DNA from: UBA7485 sp050945075 | GTDB lineage: Bacteria > Bacillota > Clostridia > Eubacteriales > Eubacteriaceae | Reading direction: 5' to 3' | Assembly: GCA_050945075.1 (NCBI GenBank) | Contig: JBMNSG010000064.1 | Coordinates: 1-12,177, forward strand | DNA length: 12,177 bases | Shown here: piece by piece, positions 5,954 to 12,177 of the stretch | How positions within the stretch are numbered: the stretch's first letter is position 1 | Layout: each line of letters starts with the position of its first letter | Translations under genes and position numbers: made by a program | The notes under the pieces: generated by a model | What the model saw: the letters and a program-made list of their open reading frames with translations, nothing else | Database searches by the model: none | What the model was told of the DNA's origin: nothing

Positions 5954-6854
5954 CCGCAGCGGATATGCAGCCGGGAGACAGCATCAGGAAGCAGTAACAG
6001 GTGATGTACTGCGGGATTGCCTTCGCAAAGCGGACCCGGTCGGATCAATGCGGGATTGCCTGCGTGAAGCGGACACCGTTATTATCGGCGCCGGTGCCGG
6101 TCTGTCCGAATCTGCGGGTCTTTCGTATTCCGGAAAACGCTTTGAAGAAAATTTCGGAGACTTCATCGAAAAATATCACTTCCCCGATATGTACACGGCT
6201 GGCTTTTACCCTTATCCGGCACTTGAGGAATACTGGGCCTTCTGGAGCCGTTATATCATGATCAACCGCTACGCCAATCCTCCGAAACCCGTGTACCAGG
6301 ATCTCAAAAGACTGACCGCGGACAAGAACTGTTTTGTTCTCACCACCAACGTAGACCATCAGTTCCAGAGAGCAGGCTTTGATAAGCAGCGCCTGTTCTA
6401 CACTCAGGGCGACTACGGACTCTGGCAGTGCCCCATCCCCTGTCACGAAAACACCTACGACAACGAAAAAATCGTGCGTAAAATGTATCGTGAGCAAAAG
6501 AATATGCGGATTCCCACGGAACTGATTCCGGTCTGTCCGGTGTGCGGGCGTCCCATGACAATGAACCTTCGCAGCGACGATACCTTTGTCGAGGACGAGG
6601 GCTGGCATCAGGCACAGGCACGCTATTACCGGTTTCTGACAGAAGCCGCAGACAAGCCGGTTCTGTATCTGGAGCTGGGTGTAGGCGGAAATACACCGGG
6701 TATTATCAAATATCCGTTCTGGCAGTATACCAGGCATAACCCCCGGGCCGTCTTTGCCAGCATTAACGCCGCGGCTATGTTCGTGCCAGAGGAAATACAG
6801 GATCAGTCCGTCTGTATTACCGGCGATATAAGCACCATGCTGCAACAGCTTTGA
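5922..6854 (+). CDS. class M sirtuin (SirTM), NAD-dependent protein ADP-ribosyltransferase
   Basis: The product has 310 residues. The NAD site begins with VIIGAGAGLSESAGL (53-67). TTNVDHQF (141-148) stands where classical sirtuins have TQNIDxLH, and TQGDYG (161-166) replaces the catalytic-histidine motif. A zinc module uses Cys170, Cys174, Cys205 and Cys208. YLELGVGGNTPG (249-260) completes the Rossmann fold. The lack of catalytic His and the GAGAGLS form are typical of class M sirtuins, which ADP-ribosylate a lipoylated GcvH-like protein rather than deacylating. The start at 5922 overlaps the macrodomain gene by 32 bases and has AAGGA eight bases upstream. Residues 30-42 and 43-55 are an in-frame 13-residue duplication, so the N-terminus is longer than usual. 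An alternative start at 6048 (second copy) lacks a proper ribosome site. No GcvH-like carrier or lipoate ligase gene is in the window. Confidence 0.9.
   Translation: MRSIRDFFTGSRSGYAAGRQHQEAVTGDVLRDCLRKADPVGSMRDCLREADTVIIGAGAGLSESAGLSYSGKRFEENFGDFIEKYHFPDMYTAGFYPYPALEEYWAFWSRYIMINRYANPPKPVYQDLKRLTADKNCFVLTTNVDHQFQRAGFDKQRLFYTQGDYGLWQCPIPCHENTYDNEKIVRKMYREQKNMRIPTELIPVCPVCGRPMTMNLRSDDTFVEDEGWHQAQARYYRFLTEAADKPVLYLELGVGGNTPGIIKYPFWQYTRHNPRAVFASINAAAMFVPEEIQDQSVCITGDISTMLQQL
6010..6087 (+). repeat. 39-bp tandem duplication inside the sirtuin gene
   Basis: Two copies in tandem (6010-6048 and 6049-6087) both begin TGCGGGATTGCCT and share the later block AAGCGGAC. They encode LRDCLRKAD and MRDCLREAD. 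The period of 39 is a multiple of three, so the frame is kept. Several base differences, partly silent, show that it is not a very recent event. Confidence 0.7.
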
Positions 6855-6860
6855 AAATTA

Positions 6861-6902
6861 AAAACGTCTGTTCGATTATTGTGTTGATCGAACAGACGTT
6901 TT
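6861..6902 (+). terminator. strong bidirectional terminator between the sirtuin and MATE genes
   Basis: A perfect 16-bp stem (6861-6876 with 6887-6902) with a 10-base loop has A4 on one side and T7 on the other. It ends the rightward macrodomain/sirtuin unit and the leftward MATE gene, whose stop at 6904 abuts it. Confidence 0.9.
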
Positions 6903-6903
6903 T

Positions 6904-8301
6904 TTATTCCGCTTCCTCCGCGGAGTTATTTACTGCCATTGCCAGACCGTCTGCTTCTGACTGTCTGCTCAGCTTCTTATACATATGATGGTACAGCCCA
7001 AATGCAAGCAGGGTCGACAGCACATCCGCAACCGGCTGTGCCCACACCAGACCAGTGACACCCAGAGCCGCTTTGAGGATAAAGAGCATGGGGATGTAAA
7101 TAATCCCCTGCCTGCTCATGTTGATCACCAGCGACGCGCCGGCTGCCCCCATGGCCTGAAGCGCATTGGACCAGACGTAATAGATTCCGAACAATGCACT
7201 GGTACAGAGCAGGATCTGCGAAAACTGGACCCCGTAGCTGAAAGCACTGGCATCGGTAAGAAAAGCGCTGACAATCTGGCTGGTAAACAGATAACAGACC
7301 GCTGTCAGAGCCACGCTTAAAATCAATGCGAACCGCAGGGAGAATTTCATGACTTTATGATAGCGCTCCCAGTTGCCTGCGCCGACACAATAGCCGAGCA
7401 GCGGCTGGATTCCCTGACCCAGGCCAATGCACACCATCCCCGTCATCATGGTGACCTTCATGGCCACGCCTATCCCGGCAACAGCCATATCGCCGAAACC
7501 CGCCATCTGGCTGTTCATGATGATCTGTGAAACACTCATGAGCAGTGAGCCCAGAGAAGCCGGTATGCCGATGGCAAGGACACTGCTGCAGACCTTGTCC
7601 TTTACGGTAAAGTCTTTGATGTTCACACCAAGCATGGACTGTCCGCGCAGGAAATAAAGAATGTAGTATCCGGCACCGACAACATTGCCGATTACTGTGG
7701 CAATAGCAGCACCCGCGATAGTCCATCCAAAGCCCAGAATCATGATCGGGTCCAGGATGACATTGAGCAGATTGCCGATCAGCATCCCCATCATCGCCTT
7801 GTTGGACTGTCCTTCTGCCCGAAGAACATTTGAGTAGCAGTTGGCGATGAGCACAAAGGGACCGCACAAAATGACAATACTCAGATAAGTCCGGGCCAGT
7901 TCATAAGTATCCGCACTGGCACCGATCATCTTGAGCAGCGGTTCCATAAAAATCCAGAACAGCAGCGACATCAGCAGGCCCACGATGACACAGCTCCACA
8001 TGCAGAAAGAGCAGACCTTTCCCGCATACTCTTTGCGGCCTTCACCGAGTGCCCGGGAAATAACCGAGGTGCCCCCGATTCCGAAGACCGTTCCGACTGC
8101 CATAAAAATCAGAAACACAGGCGTAGCCAGCGAAACCGCTGCCACCTGCAGGGCATCATGTGTCTGTCCGATAAAGAAAGTATCCGCCAGATTATAAATC
8201 AGGACCATCAGCATGGCTGCCATGGCGGGAATCGCGTTTTTCAAGACCGCTTTCCCGACCGGCATGGAGCTGAAGACATCCAGTGACCGTTCGTTATTCA
8301 T
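6904..8301 (-). CDS. MATE-family multidrug/small-molecule exporter
   Basis: The product has 465 residues, the usual MATE length, with about twelve hydrophobic helices in two homologous halves. The N-terminal part shows the family pattern of cation-driven exporters of the MepA/NorM type: LIYNLADTFFIGQ (helix 1), then AAVSLATPVFLIF and GIGGTSVISRALGEG. Residues about 240-300 repeat the theme in the second half (IGIPASLGSLLMSVSQIIMN). It would sit in the cytoplasmic membrane and expel organic cations or other compounds in exchange for Na+ or H+; the substrate cannot be told from sequence. GGAGAGAGA directly before the ATG supports the start. It lies 76 bases downstream of a marR gene on the same strand, so the two are probably one operon under MarR control. 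The terminator at 6861-6902 follows. Confidence 0.93.
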   Translation of the reverse strand: MNNERSLDVFSSMPVGKAVLKNAIPAMAAMLMVLIYNLADTFFIGQTHDALQVAAVSLATPVFLIFMAVGTVFGIGGTSVISRALGEGRKEYAGKVCSFCMWSCVIVGLLMSLLFWIFMEPLLKMIGASADTYELARTYLSIVILCGPFVLIANCYSNVLRAEGQSNKAMMGMLIGNLLNVILDPIMILGFGWTIAGAAIATVIGNVVGAGYYILYFLRGQSMLGVNIKDFTVKDKVCSSVLAIGIPASLGSLLMSVSQIIMNSQMAGFGDMAVAGIGVAMKVTMMTGMVCIGLGQGIQPLLGYCVGAGNWERYHKVMKFSLRFALILSVALTAVCYLFTSQIVSAFLTDASAFSYGVQFSQILLCTSALFGIYYVWSNALQAMGAAGASLVINMSRQGIIYIPMLFILKAALGVTGLVWAQPVADVLSTLLAFGLYHHMYKKLSRQSEADGLAMAVNNSAEEAE

Positions 8302-8358
8302 TCTCTCTCCTTTTTTAAAAGCACACTATTAATTACAGTAAAGAAAAAGTCCACCGGT

Positions 8359-8373
8359 AAGTGAACTTCACTT
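8359..8373. promoter_or_regulatory. palindrome between marR and the MATE gene
   Basis: AAGTGAA-C-TTCACTT is a perfect 7+1+7 dyad just after the marR stop and 58 bases before the MATE start. A related half-site (GTCCAC) lies beside it. It could be an internal operator. As a short RNA stem it lacks a T run, so it is not a terminator. Confidence 0.4.
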
Positions 8374-8377
8374 CTGA

Positions 8378-8803
8378 TCATTTCATGTTTTCTCCGGCTT
8401 TGATAAGCATCCGGAGAAAATCGTCTTTTTCCTGTTCAGTAAAGCCGGACAGCAGGCGGTTTTCCGCTGCTTCCATATTGGCTGCCCCCTGATCACAGAC
8501 CTTTTCCCCCTCCGGTGTAAGCTTTACAATTTTGACACGCTTGTCTTCCGGATCGGTATAGGTTTCTACGAATGATTTCTGTTCCAGCCTGGACATAAGC
8601 CCGGCTGTCGTTGCCTGAGCCACCCGCAGGATACGTTCCATTTCCTTAAAGGTTGCCTGTCGGCCGGGAAGATCCCGCAGTAGCATAAGTACATTGATCT
8701 GTGACACAGTCAGATCCTGGCTCCGGAGCTGGTTGTTGGCATTTTTCCTGAGCAGATCGTTCAGCTGTTTAATATATCGTCCGCATGACGTTGACGGAAT
8801 CAT
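8378..8803 (-). CDS. MarR-family transcriptional regulator
   Basis: The product has 141 residues from the ATG at 8803, chosen because GGGAGG lies six bases upstream; another ATG six bases earlier overlaps the end of that site. The winged helix spans about residues 28-110: LTVSQINVLMLLRDLPG, FKEMERILRVAQATTAGLMSRLEQK (recognition helix), then the wing YTDPEDKRVKIVKLTPEG, the D-x-R...LT signature of MarR proteins. N- and C-terminal helices provide the dimer interface. It is the first gene of a marR-MATE unit. The promoter overlaps a perfect palindrome, fitting auto-repression relieved by a ligand that the exporter removes. The family is certain; the ligand is unknown. Confidence 0.92.
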   Translation of the reverse strand: MIPSTSCGRYIKQLNDLLRKNANNQLRSQDLTVSQINVLMLLRDLPGRQATFKEMERILRVAQATTAGLMSRLEQKSFVETYTDPEDKRVKIVKLTPEGEKVCDQGAANMEAAENRLLSGFTEQEKDDFLRMLIKAGENMK

Positions 8804-8822
8804 GAGCATCCTCCCTTTTGTG

Positions 8823-8835
8823 ATAATTCAATTAT
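8823..8835. promoter_or_regulatory. candidate MarR operator
   Basis: ATAATT-C-AATTAT is a perfect 6+1+6 palindrome overlapping the -10 box of the marR promoter and the expected start of transcription. MarR proteins commonly repress by binding such AT-rich dyads there. Confidence 0.6.
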
Positions 8836-8859
8836 ACTAAATAGAAAGCAGGCAGTCAA
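8831..8859 (-). promoter_or_regulatory. sigma-A-type promoter of the marR-MATE operon
   Basis: On the minus strand TTGACT (8854-8859) and TATAAT (8831-8836) are separated by exactly 17 bases. The -10 box lies 27 bases before the marR start. It is the best promoter match in the window along with that before the dehydrogenase gene. Confidence 0.85.
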
Positions 8860-8878
8860 TAGCATGCTTTTATTATTT

Positions 8879-10236
8879 TCAATTCTCTAGCGGCCCCGCT
8901 TTGCTGACCGTTTTTCTGAATACAATATAGGAAACCAGTGCCGTACAGGCATCGGCGATAAACTGTGTCCAGATAATACCGGTCATACCCAGAAAATGAT
9001 TGAGGATGAACAGAAGCGGGATATTAAATCCCAGCTGCCTGACCACAGCCAGAAACAGTGAAATATGACCCTTCCCGATGGCTTCAAAAAGAATACATAA
9101 TTAAAGCACATGAACATTACCACCGAAGCCAGGCATCGTGCCCGCAGGAACTGGACCCCGTAAGCAATGGTCGTAGCATCGTTGATAAAAATCTGCATAA
9201 TGAGACCGGCAAAGACTTCGTACAGCACAATACACAAAAGCGAGATAGAAATACCAAGTATTCTGGAGAAGCTTAGCACCTCATGCATACGCTTGCGGTT
9301 TCCGGATGAATAGTTGTAGGCTGCCAGCGGCATCATCCCCATGCAGATTCCCACGCCGATGTTAAGCGGTACCCGTTCTGCTTTCAGAACAATGCCAATC
9401 GCCGCCACCGCAATATCACCGTATCCGGCAGAAAGCTTGTCTATGACAATATTGGTGATGTCGTACAGCAGCATCGACAGACCAGAAGGAATCCCTACTG
9501 CGTAGATTGCCCGGATACTGTCATGGTCTGGTTTTCCTTCATGAATGGAAAGAGACAGCGAGGTCGTTTTTTTCAGCTTTTTAAACTGAAACAGAAAATA
9601 AATCATGGCAATGACATTGGAGAGCATGGTGGCGATCGCAGCACCCTGAACTTCCATGCCTTTGGGCAGGATCACGAACATAAACAGCGGATCCAGGGCG
9701 ATATTGAGCAGACATCCGAGACTGTTGCCAGTGGCAGCCTGGGAAGCACACCCCACTGACCGGATCAGATTGGCCATGGTAATAGTCAGCACGGACGGAA
9801 TGGCCCCGATCACGATGGTATAAAAAGCATACTGGCGGGCAAATTCCACAGTCTGGTCGCTGGCACCCAGAAAACGGAGCAGCGGATCCATAAAGATGAG
9901 AATCGCCAGTGAAAACAGACCGGCAGCCAGGATCGCTTTGTAAAAGCTGTAGGCACAAACTTTTTTCGCCTCATCGTGCCGTTTGACACCCAGCAGTCTG
10001 GAAATGAGGCTGCCGCCGCCCACACCGTACAGGTTGGCAAAAGCCAGGCAGATGTTGTAGACAGGAAGCATAAGCGAGACCGCCGCCACCATATAGGGAT
10101 TGCCGGTCCGGCCGATGAAAAAGGTATCTGCCAGGTTATACAGCAAAAGAATAAGCTGGCTGATGATTGTCGGTAATGCCAGTTTTAGCAGGGCCCGTTT
10201 GACTGGGGTCTTTTCGAATAATTCCTGATTGTCCAT
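8879..10236 (-). pseudogene. MATE-family exporter with a frameshift near the C-terminus
   Basis: This is a second MATE protein, related to but clearly different from the first. It begins with LYNLADTFFIGRTGNPYMVAA and runs through about 385 residues in good register, up to MCFNYVFF. The frame then breaks at a run of five T (complement of 9086-9090) and meets a stop at 8983 after an unrelated tail, giving 417 residues. Adding one T restores FFEAIGKGHISLF and continues through LLFILNHFLG and IIWTQFIADACTALVSY to a stop at 8879, for 452 residues, a normal MATE length. One lost base in a homopolymer explains it: a mutation, slippage or a sequencing error. The last helix or two would be wrong in the shifted form. 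No strong ribosome site is seen before the start. It is divergent from the broken lysR gene. Confidence 0.85.
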
Positions 10237-10271
10237 GTGCGTTTGTTCTTCTTTGTTTAATAATTTTTATG

Positions 10272-10286
10272 ATGAATTCTCTTCAT
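10272..10286. promoter_or_regulatory. candidate LysR-type binding box
   Basis: ATGAA-N5-TTCAT is a dyad containing the T-N11-A pattern (T10273, A10285) bound by LysR-type regulators. It lies in the divergent region between the second MATE gene and lysR, where such a site is expected. The region has no other clear sites. Confidence 0.45.
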
Positions 10287-10344
10287 GCATATTTATTGAT
10301 ACTCTTTAATGGTAACAGAAATAAAACAATCGGAGGACAGACTT

Positions 10345-11027
10345 ATGCTCTTCAGACAGCTTCAATATTTTATTGCCGTTGTCGAATGCGGGAACTCCGC
10401 CTGCGCATTGGCTTCCTGAGCAGCTACAGCGGACAGGAACTGCATCTTGCAGTTGCGGAATTTTCACGCACCTACCCCGAGGTATCCATCGACATCATAG
10501 GCGGGACCCATGAAGAACTGTACCGTATGCTCCAGAACGGCAGCATAGACATGGCGCTCAACGATCAGCGGCGCGCCTTCTCTGATAAATATGAAAACTT
10601 CCGACTCAGCAGCTGTGCCTGCTGCATTGAACTGTCATCCTCTGACCCGCTGGCAATCCCGGACCGCATCGACATCAGCCAGCTGCAACGCAAAACCTGT
10701 ATCCTGGTCAGCCCGGTGCAGGAACGAAAAACCGAAGAGAACTATTATCAGGAAATTCTCGGCTATGGCAGCAGCTATCTGTTTGCGGAGAATCTTCCGG
10801 AAGCACGGCTGATGACTGTTGGCGGACGCGGGTTTCTGCCGGTTGACCAGGTGGGCACGCTTCCGGCCCCGGAGCCGGGTCTGGTACGGCGTCCGGTTTT
10901 TCGCGACAGCGAACAGCTCCGGCGCAGCTACTGTGTATTCTGGAAGAAGAAAAACAGCGGTTATTATATAGAAGAGTTTGCAGGCATGCTTCGCGATCTG
11001 CTCAGCTCTGAACGGGGACAGTCGTGA
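10345..11027 (+). pseudogene. LysR-family regulator with its DNA-binding domain deleted
   Basis: GGAGG followed eight bases later by ATG (10345) opens the frame MLFRQLQYFIAVVECGNS, the textbook start of a LysR helix-turn-helix. It then breaks off, reaching a stop around 10418. In another frame, from about 10400, LRIGFLSSYSGQELHLA opens a normal LysR effector-binding domain that continues to 11027 (EEFAGMLRDLLSS). Compared with an intact LysR, roughly 70 codons are missing between about residues 18 and 88, with a frame change at about 10390-10400. The recognition helix and linker helix are gone, so no functional regulator can be made. A longer open frame from 10269 exists but its first about 40 residues are out-of-frame translation. 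The intact ancestor probably controlled the divergent MATE gene. Confidence 0.82.
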
Positions 11028-11103
11028 AATTCGTGACGGATAAGCCGTTCAAACCCCTGTTCAAACTAATTCTCCATGAGAATTCTGCAAAGCTGAAACA
11101 AGC

Positions 11104-11250
11104 AGACAGTCAGCGACAGATCGGCAGACAGCAACAAGCCGGCAGACAGCAACAAACCGGCAGACAGCAACAAACCGGCAGACAGCAACAAACCAGCAGA
11201 CAGTGTCAGGCAGAAAGGCCGGCAGACAGTGTCAAGCAGACAGTCAGCCT
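11104..11250 (+). repeat. 18-bp tandem repeat array
   Basis: The unit CGGCAGACAGCAACAAAC occurs in tandem at 11122-11139 (one change), 11140-11157, 11158-11175 and 11176-11193. A diverged unit follows at 11194-11211, and looser CAGACAGT-type copies extend on both sides. The period is a multiple of three, so it is open in several frames. One gives a Gln-rich RQQQTG repeat starting with a GTG that overlaps the lysR stop (frame to 11293); the opposite strand gives a leucine-rich repeat. I see no family match, and regard the frames as products of the repeat. Together with 11028-11103 this fills a stretch without a convincing gene. Confidence 0.8.
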
Positions 11251-11296
11251 GCAGCAGCAGAATTCGGTGTCCATTTCGCATAAGCTTTGCTAATAG

Positions 11297-11386
11297 ATTA
11301 CGACAGAAACTGAAATTGATGATCCGTTTTCCGGGTTCTATAATGCAGATAAAGCAATCGCAGACTGGGCAGAACAGACTGTCTGA
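11297..11386 (+). pseudogene. possible C-terminal remnant of an unidentified gene
   Basis: The frame ending TGA at 11386 reads DDPFSGFYNADKAIADWA, with protein-like composition, and is preceded by a stop at 11294-11296 and no start codon. It could be the surviving tail of a gene lost when the repeats and the lysR deletion arose. It overlaps a consensus promoter for the next gene, so it may be coincidence. I do not recognise the family. Confidence 0.25.
11316..11344 (+). promoter_or_regulatory. sigma-A-type promoter of the dehydrogenase gene
   Basis: TTGATG (11316-11321) and TATAAT (11339-11344) are separated by 17 bases, about 58 bases before the start codon at 11402. No gene with good support lies immediately upstream, so this is the likely start of a new transcription unit. 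Confidence 0.7.
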
Positions 11387-11401
11387 AGGGAGAAATAAAC
11401 A

Positions 11402-12177
11402 ATGAAAGATGTATTGATACTAACCGGTGCCGGCCAGATCGGTATGGCTATTGCCCGCAGAATGGGTTATGGAAAGAAAATAATAATCGGAGATAAAAAT
11501 CCGGCCAGCGCTCTGGCAATTTCAACAATCATGAACGAAGCCGGATTTGATACTGTACCCGTGGAAATGGACCTGGCTTCACGCGAATCGATTTGTAAGA
11601 TGATCGCGCAGGCTCAGACATTCGGGGAAATTTCTATGCTGATCAATGCCGCCGGTGTTTCACCGAGCCAGGTTCCTGTCGAAACCATTCTTAACGTGGA
11701 TCTGTATGGCACAGCCGTCCTGCTTGAAGAAGTCGGCAAAGTGATCCGTCCGGGCGGAACCGGAGTCACGATATCCAGTCAGTCCGGACACAGGATGCCT
11801 GCCCTGAGCCCTGAAGTGGATGAACAGCTGGCTGTCACACCCACTGAAGAGCTGCTGCAGCTGGATGTTCTGCAGCCTGAAAACATCAGGGATACGCTGC
11901 ATGCCTACCAACTCGCCAAACGCTGTAATGAAAAACGAGTCATGGCAGAATCTGTCAAATGGGGGCAGCGCGGTGCCCGTATCAATTCTATCTCGCCAGG
12001 TATTATCGTGACCCCGCTTGCCATTGATGAATTTAACGGTCCCCGCGGTGATTTCTACAAGAACATGTTTGCCAGATGTCCGGCCGGACGACCAGGTACT
12101 GCTGATGAAGTTGCCAATGTTGCAGAACTGCTGATGAGCGATAAAGGAGCCTTTATTACCGGATCGGACTTCCTGAT
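11402..12177 (+). CDS. short-chain dehydrogenase/reductase, 3' end outside the window
   Basis: 258 residues are visible and the gene continues past the window edge. It is a classical SDR Rossmann fold. The cofactor loop is TGAGQIGMA (8-16) and an Asp follows the second strand (IIIGDKN, Asp31), which favours NAD(H) over NADP(H). MDLA (57-60) is at the adenine pocket and NAAG is at 82-85. The catalytic Ser lies in ISSQSGH (124-130), and Tyr169 and Lys173 form YQLAK. The sequence SISPGIIVTPL (196-206) follows as in the family. A segment of about 35 residues between Ser and Tyr is longer than in minimal SDRs and probably forms the substrate lid. The substrate is unknown. GGGAG about nine bases before ATG and a consensus promoter support the start. 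Confidence 0.92.
   Translation, partial: MKDVLILTGAGQIGMAIARRMGYGKKIIIGDKNPASALAISTIMNEAGFDTVPVEMDLASRESICKMIAQAQTFGEISMLINAAGVSPSQVPVETILNVDLYGTAVLLEEVGKVIRPGGTGVTISSQSGHRMPALSPEVDEQLAVTPTEELLQLDVLQPENIRDTLHAYQLAKRCNEKRVMAESVKWGQRGARINSISPGIIVTPLAIDEFNGPRGDFYKNMFARCPAGRPGTADEVANVAELLMSDKGAFITGSDFL

Noticed and set aside
6045..6845. Long minus-strand frame opposite the sirtuin gene
   Set aside because: It lies antisense to a strongly supported sirtuin, has no recognisable domain and arises from codon bias of the real gene.
10269..10400. N-terminal extension of the LysR effector frame
   Set aside because: The residues up to about LRLRIGF are out-of-frame reading of the lysR start. The true ribosome site and ATG at 10345 are in another frame.
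11104..11250. CRISPR-like array
   Set aside because: Units are directly adjacent, with no unique spacers and a period of only 18 bases.
11066..11281. Leucine-rich minus-strand frame that looks like a membrane peptide
   Set aside because: It is the reverse reading of the same repeat array, with no good ribosome site or promoter.
11024..11293. Gln-rich 89-codon frame with a GTG start overlapping the lysR stop
   Set aside because: Its length is explained by an 18-bp repeat with a period divisible by three. Composition is low-complexity and there is no family resemblance, so it is reported only as a repeat.

Overview
The window looks like a chromosomal segment of a low-to-moderate GC Bacillota (Firmicutes), probably a host-associated one. 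Shine-Dalgarno sites are strong (GGAGG-type), sigma-A-like promoters are recognisable, and several factor-independent terminators are visible. Gene content also fits: HxlR, MarR and LysR regulators, MATE exporters, an IS3-family relic, and a zinc-macrodomain/class M sirtuin pair. I cannot name a genus from sequence alone.

Region 1 (1 to about 1940) is AT-rich and accessory in character. It holds a small Xre-type helix-turn-helix gene, a decayed IS3-family element, a ribbon-helix-helix DNA-binding protein resembling partition or copy-control accessories of mobile elements, a possible minus-strand small RNA with its own terminator, and a 72-residue orphan. It looks like the worn remains of an integrated mobile element.

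Region 2 (about 2000 to 4475) has higher GC and reads mostly leftward. It carries an alpha/beta hydrolase, a two-helix membrane protein, a stand-alone zinc-ribbon protein and an HxlR regulator, most separated by clear terminators.

Region 3 (4686 to 6902) reads rightward. It starts with a flavin split-barrel protein divergent from the HxlR gene. It then has an overlapping pair encoding a zinc-dependent macrodomain ADP-ribosyl hydrolase and a class M sirtuin (SirTM), closed by a strong bidirectional terminator. In known systems SirTM ADP-ribosylates a lipoylated GcvH-like carrier and the macrodomain removes the mark; no carrier or lipoate ligase is present here.

Region 4 (6904 to 11027) is an export and regulation block. 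A MarR gene with a consensus promoter and an overlapping palindrome is followed by an intact MATE exporter. Next comes a second MATE gene, frameshifted in a T run, divergent from a LysR gene whose DNA-binding domain is mostly deleted. This second regulator/transporter pair therefore looks dead or dying on both sides.

Region 5 (11028 to the end) has an 18-bp tandem repeat array, a possible gene remnant, a consensus promoter, and the 5' portion of a short-chain dehydrogenase that runs off the window.
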